DNA of 64,000 nucleotides, taken from the NCBI RefSeq assembly GCF_036588685.1, contig NC_086378.1, forward strand, positions 78,261,127-78,325,126, read 5' to 3'. Each line of letters opens with the position of its first letter. Position 1 is the stretch's first letter. A program made the translations under genes and the position numbers. This stretch comes from Mytilus trossulus. Taxonomy: Eukaryota > Mollusca > Bivalvia > Mytilida > Mytilidae. Positions 25,308 through 36,197 of the stretch are shown piece after piece. The notes beneath the pieces are model-generated. The model did not search any database and was not told the origin of the DNA. It saw nothing but the letters and a program-made list of their open reading frames with translations.

Positions 25308-26288
25308 CAGGGGCGGATCCAGGAATTCAAGTTAGGGGGAGCGCAAATTGTTATTTTCGCCGAGCAGAGCGATGCGTAAAAATTTTGGCATTTTGTTTTT
25401 ATAGGTAAAATTATTGAAATATTCTTCTAAAGGGGTGAAATGTAGATATCTCGAACATTATGTGTTAAAATTAGCGAGGAATTAAAGTTTCAAGCTGAAA
25501 CCGCCTTCATCCACACCTGACAACAATCTAGAGATAGACGGGCGGACAGACAGACGCAAAGTGATATGAGACAGATCACCTTGCTCACCTGACCAATATA
25601 TTTTTCAAACGAAAAGTTATACTTTTACTAGCTATTTTTAATTGTCCTTTCATACTATCTGTTTTTCACTTTTTTGATTTTCGGAGGTCGTGCTAGACTT
25701 AACTGTGTTCGCCACAAACAACTAATTAAAAATCAAAATGAGATGCATTTACGCAGTTATGTTTATTTTCTTGGGATGCCAAGCATACAGTAATACGGTA
25801 CAGAATTCGGCTAAATATTCAAGTGAGAAATAAATAGAGACACAGAGATACAAATTAATAAACTAACCTTTCACTTGAAACAGTATTTCTATCTTTCATT
25901 ACGGATATTGCTTTCTTGAACGTGTCATGATGAAATTGTGAAAGAGAGTAAGGGATGTTTTGGAACTTCTGTTATCAAACAAATTGATTATTATATAAAA
26001 AAACGCAAATACAATGTAACACTTGTTAAAAACCTATTATATTTTTCATCAAACGCAGCACCGCGTTTGACACCTTCCTTTAATAGAACTTTAATACAGC
26101 GTAGGTCAGTTGATTAGTAATCACATTGATTCTGTTAAACTGACTGTTTTATATACTTTGAATGCTAAAAAAGATTGAATGGTCTCTTCTGATACTTAAA
26201 TATGTTAAAGTCAACCCATGCTTTGCAAATTTTAGGGGGGGGGGGGGGGGGGGCACGCCCGCCACGCCCCCGCCTAAATCCGCCCTTG
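25308..26288. mobile_element. hAT-like non-autonomous element
   Basis: Begins CAGGGGCGGATCCAGG and ends CCTAAATCCGCCCTTG, imperfect inverted tips of the CAGGGGCGGAT type seen in hAT-superfamily elements. AAATA flanks both sides (25303-25307, 26289-26293); hAT elements normally duplicate 8 bp, so the full duplication has either decayed or the class is different. There is no transposase frame. A 19-G run (26235-26253) lies next to the right tip. Confidence 0.55.
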
Positions 26289-27477
26289 AAATATGAACGT
26301 ATAACAAATTATGTTTTGAACAGGACAATGCTAGACACGCAGTAATGTGTCTTGTGCTTTACTGACCATTGAATTTATGTTGATAGTCTTAAAGACAAAA
26401 GTCAGTTTCCTAAACGCATACAGAACGTAACATTTTAAAAGAGGTCAAAATGAGATAAATCGTGTCAGACAGACTGAAATTACATTAAATTTGATGTATG
26501 CCTTTTTGTGCTTCTTCGTTACATTTGTTGTTTTTATAGTGATTAAGAAGATTACACAATGTTTACTGCTGTGCCCCTATTTTTGACATTTTTACTCTTT
26601 GAGTATGTTTGTTTAGTTCACGCATCGTTGACAATGTAATGGAATTTGATGCGACTTTCATACAAGTGAGAGGTTTAGCTAGCTATAAAACCATGTTCAA
26701 TCCACCATTTTCTACATAAGAAAAGGCCTATACCAAGTCAGGAATATGACAGTTGTTATCCATTCATTTGATGTGTTTGGACTTTTGATTTTGGACTTTC
26801 TTTTTTGAATTTTCCTCGGAGTTCAGTATTTTTGTGTTTTTACTTTTTATATATACACCAATATAATTATTTTTAAATATATCAAATATATTTGAACTAT
26901 TGTGTATATACGGTAATTTAAACCCTACCAAAGCACAAAAAATTAACATTGACCAATAACTCATGAAAATTATGTCAAGTCAGATTAAACCTGCTAGACA
27001 GACATGTGCACCTTACAATTATTCCATTCACTCAATATAGTTGACTTACTGCTTATAGTATTTGAGAAATGAACATATCATAACACGTAATTTTTACCAT
27101 GATCACTAATCCATTAAAGGAGGTCGAGGTCATATAACCAAACACGCTATTTTATTTCAAACTGTCGCTAGCCTGAACTATGAAAATAAGGCCAAGGACA
27201 AAGTAAATAGACATATACCAGACAGAAAATTCAGGTATTTGCATACAAAATATATATGAAGACTTCAGGTCTTCTACTTTTTTAAATTTAAAGCTTAAAT
27301 TTATACAAATAGCATACTGCAACTTTCGTCAAAGTACTAAATTAATTTATTTAAGAAAATACTTTTAATGGTCTTCAGGTTTGTCATTTTTGGGGAACAG
27401 TTAATGCTGAAATAATACTAGCAGCCCTTCATACCAAAAATAAGATTAAATAGTGTCTGCAAGTAGATAACTAGTGG
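26289..27477. other. Intergenic with family B repeat fragments
   Basis: About 26640-26850 (AGAGGTTTAGCTAGCTATAA, ACCAAGTCAGGAATATGACA, TTCAGTATTTTTGTGTTTTT) is a common mussel repeat, also present at 56.1 kb and in part at 3.9, 22.0 and 59.9 kb. About 27100-27240 resembles another mussel repeat. No gene seen. Confidence 0.55.
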
Positions 27478-27479
27478 CT

Positions 27480-27540
27480 GGTATCGCTCACCCTGGTCTA
27501 AGTGCATATTCACCATTTTGTGACAAAAATCTTTGTTTTG
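27480..27540 (-). repeat. Inverted family E end
   Basis: The stretch around TATCGCTCACCCTGGTCTAA is the reverse complement of the family E terminus at 28305-28375 and 57300-57372, so family E ends face each other across the start of the 27.7-29.9 kb element. Confidence 0.5.
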
Positions 27541-28832
27541 TTGATCTTGTATTACTTTTGATTACTCTTTAAAATCTTCTTTTTTTCTCAAAACCAAAAA
27601 AGGGGAAAATTATTCTCATTTAAGGTCAATGGCTCCTATAGAGTTAATAATAACTTACTATCAGCATCAAATGACTTTTTTTAGCTCACCTGGCCCAAAC
27701 AAAAATCCTCACCTCTGAAACTACTTGGCCAAATTAAACCAAACTTGGCTACAAGCATCATTGGGGTCTCTAGATTAAAAATTGTGTCTGGTGACCTGGT
27801 GAACCAACCAAGATGGCCGCCATGGCTAAAAATAGATAATAGGGGTAAAATGCAGTTTTTGGCTTATAACTAAAAAATTAAAGCATTTAGAGAAAATCTG
27901 ACAAAGGGTTAAATTCAGGTCAAGATCTGCTGTGAAAATTTCAGATGAATCGAACAACCAGTTGTTGGGTTGCTGCCTCTGAATTGGAAATTTTGCTGTT
28001 TTTGGATATTATCTTGAATAATATTACAGATAGAGATAAATAGTTAACAGCAATAATGTTCAGCAAAGTAAGATTTACAAATAAGTCAACAGGACCGATA
28101 TGGTCAGTTGACCCCTTTAGGAGTTTTTGCCCTTTTAGTAATTTTTTTACATTTTTCATAATTTTTTGTAGATTTTTAGAAAATATTTTCCACTGTAATT
28201 ACTGGGCCAAGTTCATTATAGATAGAGATAATTGTAGCAACAAGAATGTTCAGTAAAATAAGATCTACAAACACATCACCATCATCAAAACACAATTTTG
28301 TTATGAATTTATCTGTGTCCATTGTTTAATATGCACATAGACCAAGGTGAGCGACACAGGCTCTTGAGAGCAATTAGTTAGAAGATCTTGCCTTGCTGAT
28401 AATTTTAGTGATTAAAAGTGGCTTATTATCTATTATATGTTTGATCATGTAAAGACAAAACGCAAATAAAGTAATTTAAGGGCAATATTTCCAATAAGGA
28501 GTCGTCGAACGATCTCCACCATATTGTCATAAGTGTAGATGTTGTCTAACTGATAATTTTTTTGCTTATTTAAGTTTCTATCTGTTAAAATTTATAAGAT
28601 ATTGGGATTGGGAAAAATAAACACAAGAATGGGAAACATTGTCATCAATGGGCAATAACTCTGATAAGAAGTAGACAGACGATTTCGACCATTTTGTAGA
28701 AATTTTGTTGCAATCAGATTTGCAATTTAAAGTGTCTCTAAATCTAACTTGTTCTATAGGACAATAACTCCTATAAGAAGTCGTCTATCAGTTTTGGCGT
28801 ATGTGAACAATTTGTAAATGTTCTATCTTTAG

Positions 28833-29687
28833 CCATACCTATGGCAAGCCGTTTTGCTATTTATTCTTACTTCAAAATATCTCATAAACTTTATAAGATA
28901 TCTTATATAGATTATAAGATATCTCATATAATTTATCAGATATCTTATATAATTGTCTTTATAAGATATATCATAAACTATATAAGATATCTTATAAACT
29001 ATATAAGATATCTTATAAACTATATAAGATATCTTATAAACTATATAAGATATCTTATATAAAAATTCTTTATAAGATATCTCATATACTTTATAAAATA
29101 TCTTATAAACCGTAGGAGATATCTTATATAATATACGAGATATCTTATATAGTTTATAAGATATCTCATAAAGTTTATAAGATATCTCATAAAGTTTATA
29201 AGATATCTTATATAGTTTATAAGCTATCTTATATTGTTTATCAGATATCTTATATAGTTTATCAGATATCTTATATAATTGTCTTTATAAGATATCTCAT
29301 AAACTATATAAGATATCTTATAAACTATATAAGATATCTTATAAATTATATAAGATATCTTATATAAAAGTTGTTTATCAGATATCTCATATACTTTATA
29401 AGATATCTTATAAACTTTAGGAGATATCTACTTAAGTATATAAGATATCTTATAAACTTTATAAGATATCTTATAAACTTTAGAAGATATCTTATAAACT
29501 TTAGGAGATATCTTATATAATATATGAGATATCTTATAAAAATGAAATTATATAAGATATCTTATATATTAAAGGAGATATCTTATATACTATATAAGAT
29601 ATCTTATGAATTATGTAAGATATCTTATATATAATAGGAGATATCTTGAAATTCTAATAAATAGTAAAACGGCTTGCCATAGTATGG
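28833..29687. mobile_element. Nested inverted-end element carrying an AAGATATCTT satellite
   Basis: The outer ~32 bp at each side are inverted copies: CCATACCTATGGCAAGCCGT at the left, and CGGCTTGCCATAGTATGG at the right. Everything between is satellite. It therefore looks like a MITE whose interior has expanded by repeat amplification. Confidence 0.65.
28866..29650. repeat. Palindromic ~21-bp satellite array
   Basis: About 785 bp of tandem units, clearest at 28975-29055 where a 21-bp unit (AACTATATAAGATATCTTATA) repeats nearly perfectly. Each unit is centred on the palindrome AAGATATCTT, so the array can pair with itself at every unit. Outer units vary in spacing and sequence (CTCATA, CTTTAGGAG variants). 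A 73-codon open frame across it is a by-product of the period being a multiple of three. Confidence 0.85.
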
Positions 29688-29859
29688 CATATCCGCCATC
29701 TTGATTACTGCAATAATGATTGTGGCCATTGGTAAAGTTTGGTTAAGTTTGACTCAGTAGTTTCAGAGAAGATATTTACAACCGTTAATTACCATACAGG
29801 CATCGGACACCAAGTTATATGAAAGCTCACTAGGCACTTTGGTCCAGATGAGCTAAAAA

Positions 29860-31063
29860 GAAAGCAACAGCATTAAAAGAGTAAAGCCCCTACAATTGCT
29901 TATTATCCTGCTGCAAACATGTTTGTTTTCTCTCAGTTCAATGAATTTAAAGTGTGCAACATAGGGTAAATACAAAAACACCATTTCATCCTCACAATCA
30001 AAGTATTGTTGACTCATCATGCATAAAAAGTGAGGAAATGACATCATCCTTAAAATTACCTTGACTAGGAGCATACCAGTCAAAGATTTTGAGATCAATC
30101 TTGTCAGGCCTGAGGGTTTGGATTGGGATGTTTATTTCTTTATTATTTAATCATTAGACCCTTTTTATTTCTCTGCTTCATTTTTTTCATTCTATTTTTT
30201 CAATTAACTATCTAATCTGTGAACCCCTAGATCATAGACCTTTACACCTAGGCAGAAACTTAAAAAGACTTAACTATATTGTTACAACTCATGTAAATTA
30301 AACCTTTAATGGTATGTCAAGTTTTTATTTATGATAATGATAACACAGGTGTACAACAAGTATACTTGCTGATAATATACATTATTATACAGATTAAATA
30401 TGAAACAGTCGAATGGAATTTTACCATACAATACTACAACAATCTTTTTTACATTTGATGATTCTTTTGTTACATATAGTATGATGTATTTCATGTTTTT
30501 ACAACAAGCAATAACTCAGACAAACTTAACCAATGACTTATAGTTTAAGAACTACTTTTCCTTTGAAAATACAATATATTTAAAATTTTAATTTTTTGTT
30601 TTTTTTCCCAATCCATACCTTTAGTTTTAGTTGAGAAGTCACCTTTTTTAAAACTACTATTAATAGAGATTTAGTCTAGATTTGTAATTTCAAATGATTG
30701 TGAAACATTACATATTGGCTACTTTACCATGATGTGAAATAATGTGAATAAAAAATTATGTGAATATGGCAAACAATATTATTTCCCTCATATAAATGTA
30801 ATGCAAAAAAAAAATTTGCTGAATTAAGTTTGTTTGCAGTATTGCCATTGACCAGAAAGGTCGGTGAAATTGCTATTTTACATTGCTTTTTTATTAAATA
30901 GGCTTTACACATTTACTTGCCCAATTGGAAATCAACTTAAATTTGACCTTGAACTGTTTTGACTGTCCTTTGTTGAACATTTTTTTCTTAATGCTCTCAA
31001 ACATCTCTTATCATTGAAATTTGTATTTCCAGAACTAGTACTAGAAAGGTTTAAAGAAGTGTT
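29860..31063. other. Intergenic, no gene called
   Basis: AT-rich with several sub-100-codon frames on the minus strand lacking domains. A 50-nt potential mini-exon at 30060-30109 is discussed among the rejected items. Confidence 0.5.
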
Positions 31064-31652
31064 TTAAAGGAGTAGGTCCGGTAAGGACCGATTTTGGCAT
31101 CAAATTTAAGTTTCATCTGACAAAAGAATTTGACCACTTCTTAAACACTTAAGTGTCTATTTCATATGATTCAATTAATTTATGTGCAAGATTTCAACTT
31201 ATTTAGTCATTAAAAACGATCCGATTCAAGCTCAAATATGAAAAATCTAGCAAATATGCGAAAAAATGTCACTTTTCAGATGGTTTTTGTCAAAAACGAA
31301 AGTGGCCGCATCCGTGTTCATCCTCAATCTTTACATATGTTATGTATTATCATCAAATACAACTTCCATTTCAATATTTTGGATGAACACGAATGCGGCC
31401 ACTTTCGTTTTACCCGGAAACCGTCTAAAGTTTATTTAAAATGCTGGAATTGTGAAGATTATAGTAATTTAGCACGACTTCATGGTGCTAGTACCTAATA
31501 TATGTGCATTGTATTGTCAAAAACCGCCCATATTGATATAGCAGAACCATTCTACTATCGAATAACTAAGAAAAAGTTTAAATTTTAACAATTTTGTAAA
31601 ACTGCTATATTTTGGGGCCAAAAAGAGGTCTTACTGAACCTACTCCTTTGAA
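31064..31652. mobile_element. Non-autonomous inverted-end element with internal hairpin
   Basis: Left tip AAAGGAGTAGGTCCGGTAAG is matched inverted by CTTACTGAACCTACTCCTTT at the right. Inside, 31293-31322 (AACGAAAGTGGCCGCATCCG) and 31383-31414 (CGAATGCGGCCACTTTCGTT) form a second, stem-like inverted repeat with about 60 bp of loop. Non-coding. Confidence 0.65.
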
Positions 31653-33676
31653 AAGCAAGAGAACACATGCTGAAATATCATATCTGATATATAATTTATA
31701 AGTAAATAATATGTTGACGACGTTATCCAGCAAGGCAGAATAGGCAGAAAAATGAGGGAAGATGGAGTTAATGTTCACACTAGATGTTTGAAAAAAAAGG
31801 TTAAAAAAACCCACAAAAGACCGAAAAAATAGGTATAGTTCATATTACCCAGCTGTCAACACAAACTATACACACAACATTGATTCTATTGAACAAAATA
31901 GGAAGGCAAATACTGAGAAACTGACCTCAATATGTTCAAATACCAGTAAAAACCTATATTTTTTTATAATTTTAATAAAACCAGGTTTATAAAGTATTCT
32001 GAAAATATTGTTGAACTTTAAAGCTTAGTTTGTATGATGAAAAAATTGTATTCTAAAGTACAAATAATGTGCTTTGGATTGATTGTTGGATTTGACACAT
32101 TCTATATGTGCTACTTTGGACATTAAGTTCAATTTAGGAGATAACTGTATTGTATTTTAAGCTCCGACGGCATCAATTGGGGATTTGATGGTCGCAAATT
32201 AAGTTTACAGGCGACGCGTTAGTAGAGACAGTTAACGGGTATTTGCAACCATCAAATCCCCAATTGATGCCGTCGGAGCTTAAACTACAATATTGTTATC
32301 TCCATTCTAATGAAACTGACAGAAAACAACGTTAAAACATGTATTTAAAATCTGTCATATGCCGTCTGCGCTTGCGCGTAGGTCCCATAGCATCAATTGT
32401 CAATTGATGCCATGTAAGAAAGTGACGTTATCCAATCAAAATGAACGTTACAAACGTTGTTGCATTAGAATTTCTAATCTATCAAAGACATGATTTCTAA
32501 GCAGCAAAAGCGAAAAGTCCTCAATTTTTAATTTGACCACAATTTTATCAAAAGTATTAATATTTGAAAAGCTTGGTTGACCAATAACAATATATATAGC
32601 AATCTCCTTATATATGAAGTACCAAAACTTCTCGAATGAAAATTGTAATTATAAAATTTAACCTCCATTTTTTTAACAGTAAAGCATAATAAAAATTTGA
32701 AAAGCTCAGTAGAACACACAAATCTTAATTATTGCAAGGATTGCAAGGAAAAAACATAAAGCGCCATTTTTCAAACTTTCAAAACCCCAACTCCTGAACT
32801 GCAAAAGTGAAAATTGTCAATTTTGAACTTGACTTCTATTTTGTCATCAGTAATGATCAGTAAAAAAATACATGTATTACAATTTGAAAAACATTGGTAG
32901 AATGGTACACAAGTAATTGCATAGTAACTGATGGCAAACGCCCAATACCCAATAAAATTCATGATGTTGTTCTATTTATTTTATGATAACATATATACTA
33001 TCAGATGATAGCATTCTATACATTCTTGCTTTTGTTTAATTCAATTTCAATTTCAATATGCTAATACCATGAATACCAGACTAAAATATCATTCAGTCCA
33101 TAAAAAAACGTTTTTGTCTCGCAATTATAAATAAACAAATGCAGTTGTTTTTCAAAAAAAAAATGTAAGATGTAAAATTTTGTGTGTTAAATATCAATCT
33201 ATTTTTTTAAAATCTGAAATACCCTGTGTGAATTGAATTTACTCTAGTCCTTACTTTGTCTTCCTTTCAAACGAGAACAGAGTATATTAAGAATAGAGAC
33301 AATGGCTGAATCCTGCAACACCACAGTTTGCAAGTTTTATAAAACATCTTAATATTTGCCAGAATTCCCTGCTATGAGCAAAAATAATTTGCAGGTACAT
33401 ACTATGTTACATGTTCATTAAGAGTAAACAAGATAAAACCTATTATTACATTGGTTGCAATAAATTATTTTGATTTCCCAGTTAAATAAAAAACAATAAT
33501 TTCACATGTGAAATGAACGGGGATATTTCACTCTCTGACGTCATACAACAATAGGCGTTGTCAAGACGTCGATAACGTCGGATCATAACAAATTGTAAAT
33601 GCGTAGGAAAAAAATGTAGTTCCTTACATTTTCTACATTAATTTCATTAAAAAAAAGCCATTTGACAATGTAATAA
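31653..33676. other. Intergenic with MITEs, no gene
   Basis: Apart from the hairpin MITE at 32137-32304 and a short perfect palindrome GCATCAATTGTCAATTGATGC at about 32390-32410, the region is AT-rich and shows no coding signal. Around 32425 and 33535 there are GACGTTA/GACGTCA motifs. Confidence 0.5.
32137..32304. mobile_element. Hairpin MITE, 168 bp
   Basis: Arms starting GGAGATAAC and running through AAGCTCCGACGGCATCAATT and GGGGATTTGATGGT are matched almost perfectly in inverted orientation, leaving a loop of only about 50 bp. Single-stranded it would fold into a long stem. Confidence 0.8.
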
Positions 33677-33829
33677 AAAGTATAACTAATCGTTGTATTT
33701 GAATATAAAAAATAAGACACCTCAAGTGACCGAACGCTGCTATGGATTTAACTGGATTAATCCATGCGTCATTCGGTCACGCTTTGTCTTATTTTTTATA
33801 TTCAAATACGGCGATTAGTTATACTTAAA
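33677..33829. mobile_element. Hairpin MITE, ~150 bp
   Basis: Arms of about 42 bp: AAGTATAACTAATCG..GTATTTGAATATAAAAAATA and its inverse at 33787-33828, with two or three mismatches. A smaller inverted match (GTGACCGAA/TTCGGTCAC) continues inward, so almost the whole element folds back. Confidence 0.75.
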
Positions 33830-35774
33830 CAATTATTAAGTACAAATAATATGAAAAATGACACTATTGTTATCTACTATCAACAGATTATAAATACACA
33901 CGAATATAGAACTACAGCCAATTAACCTTCATGTAAAGTTAAGACAACTATGTTGATTCATGGAAGTATTATATTGACACTTTAATGTGCATACAGAATA
34001 ATTTTTTACATAAATTAGGCCATTATTTTTCTAGCTTAAATTGTTATACATTTAAATTTGTCATTTTGAGGCCTTCTATAGCTGGCTATGCAGTAAAGTG
34101 TTTTTTCATTGTTGAATGCCATACAGTGACCTATAGTTGTTAAAGTCTGTGTCATTGGTGTCTTATGAAGAATTCTCTCATTTGCAATAATACCACATCT
34201 TCCTATTTTTATAAAGCTGATATTTAATCGAAGAATTTATAAAGATAACAAAAAGCATTTGATTTATATAAAAAAATACAAGAATTAGAAATAAGAACAT
34301 GCTGAGCTTAAATGAACACAGCCCTGCACCACAATAAAAGCATAACAATCACATAAAAAGACCTACATATGGGCTTTTACCAAATCAAGTTTCTGTATCA
34401 AATACCAAGCATATGAATAAACATTTATACTAAGATTAAATATAAATCCAATAATTTTAGAGGTGATTTCAAGTTTTAGTTGGTATTTGTTATCTGGTCT
34501 TATCTACTGTATGTTCTATGATATTTTTTTAAATTTCAACAGCATCCAAATTTGCTTTGGGATTTATATTCAGTCATATTTCAAATGTAGGTCATTATTT
34601 CTGCAGCTATATTTGTAAACCATGTTTATAACCTTCTAATTAGAATTTCTATGACAATTACGAAAAATGTACATGACTGTGAACAAATGGTGTATGCACA
34701 TGAATTATATCATTATCACATTTATATTATAATTCCGTCCATTTTGAAATGATACTGTGCTGCAAATGGTTACTTTCTACAAGTTTTGGTTAAACTGTAG
34801 TCCGAGGAAATAATATGTGACTAATTAAATGCAAATATTCTTTCACTATGCTAGTTTAGGTGACACAGTCTACATTTCATTAAATTCATTCAGGTTTTTT
34901 ATAAAATGTACTTCAGAGTAGACATAAATTAGACAGTAACACAATGACATATATTAAGTCAACTGTATTAATTAGCAATACATATTTACATACATGACAT
35001 AATTCTTATTGAATATACAAATATTTAGAATTTTAGAAAAAAGATGATTATGCACGATGCAGTCCTTACAATGGCAATGAAAATATTTCTAATTATGAAT
35101 CTTTTGATTAATACCATTACTAGTGTGGCTTTTACACCAGAATAGCAGAGTTCAAATATCAATTTTACAAAAATCAGTAAATGTTTTTTTGACATTTTAA
35201 ATTAAAGGTTGATTATTAATGAAAAGATTTTTTCTTTCAATGTCATTATATTAGTTATTTGGATAAATATAAATGAAATATGCAGTTATGAGAAGTTCTC
35301 ATTTCTGAATGCAAAATCCATCAATTACTGTAAATTCAGAAATTATTGCGAGGTTTTTATTATTGCAAATAATGCGACAGAGTTGTAAACGCAATAATTA
35401 AAACTTGCATTTTGTAAGATTTTAACTGAACTAAGAATGACTTTTCTCAAAATCGTAAAAATATAAATCGCATTTAAGTTTAAAATGACAAAATTGCAAT
35501 AATAAATGCACACAATAATTTCTGATTTAACAGTACTTTTAAAAAATGTTCATATCATTAATCAATGCAATATTTTCTTGCACAATAAAAGATTCAAAAT
35601 CTGCCTTTGAGATATTAAAGTTACTGGGCTTATAAGCAGATTGAAGGCTTGAATCATGCAATATTATATATGTACATATAAATGAAGGGTTCCTTCAATG
35701 ATGTAAACTTAATTGAACTTTTTTCCTCATGATGTAAGAAGTAAACATGGTAAATACATAAAAAAAAAAGTCAA
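33830..35774. other. Intergenic with one family A copy
   Basis: About 34060-34205 is a forward family A copy (TATAGCTGGCTATGCAGTAA, GAATGCCATACAGTGACCTA). The remainder is AT-rich without a gene. A short run at 35335-35525 with repeated (T)GCAATAATxA words looks weakly repetitive. Confidence 0.5.
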
Positions 35775-35937
35775 TATTTAAGGAATGACTGTAATATTTT
35801 TTCTGTCTATGAAGAAATAACATAAAAAATTTGGTGCACACTGAATAACATGCGTAGCAGGTTATTAAACAGTGTGCACCACATTTTTTGTTATTTTGAA
35901 TAGACAGAAAAATTATTACAGTCATTTCTTATATAAT
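35775..35937. mobile_element. Hairpin MITE, ~160 bp
   Basis: Left arm GGAATGACTGTAATATTTTT, CTGTCTATGAAG, then GGTGCACACTGAATAAC; right arm is the inverse with few mismatches, ending in ATTACAGTCATTTC. The loop is under 20 bp. It lies about 260 bp past the 3' end of the zinc-finger gene. About 35975-36060 next to it carries CTGACGTCATG and GCCAATCAG motifs. Confidence 0.8.
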
Positions 35938-36197
35938 TCTAAATTCCATTTTAAACCGTAGGAAACCACAAAAAAAACATTGCTGACGTCATGTCATGGT
36001 CACATGGTTAAATTATGTCTATGGGCTGATAACAAAATAACGTCAGCCAATCAGAAGATGTGTTACATCCAAAATTAAATTATTAAAAATTACAAATATC
36101 TTACAAAGTTTTTAGTACAAGTAATTGAATAATGATTCAAGAAATGCTGAGTCATACATATAACATGATACAATCAGAAAATTAAAAATACATTTGT

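Larger units (their letters stand above)
27678..29859. mobile_element. Family E element with nested satellite-bearing insertion
   Basis: Left end TTTTTAGCTCACCTGGCCC is matched inverted by GGTCCAGATGAGCTAAAAA at 29841-29859. Internal landmarks (CTCTGAAACTACTTGGCCAA, AAGATGGCCGCCATGGC, GGTGAGCGACACAGGCTCTT) also occur in the family E copy at 56.3-57.4 kb. About 855 bp in the right half is a separate insertion (28833-29687). No protein is encoded. Confidence 0.6.

Noticed and set aside
28841-29062. 73-codon plus-strand open frame with Tyr-Ile rich repeats
   Set aside because: It lies inside the palindromic satellite; a 21-bp period keeps the frame open by arithmetic. No protein signal.
28866-29650. 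CRISPR-like array
   Set aside because: There are no unique spacers between units; it is a plain tandem satellite in a eukaryotic genome.
30060-30109. 50-nt minus-strand stretch reading PDKIDLKIFDWYAPSQ between an AG and a GTAATT
   Set aside because: It looks exon-like, but the acceptor lacks a pyrimidine tract, no partner exon was found nearby and the peptide is not recognised.
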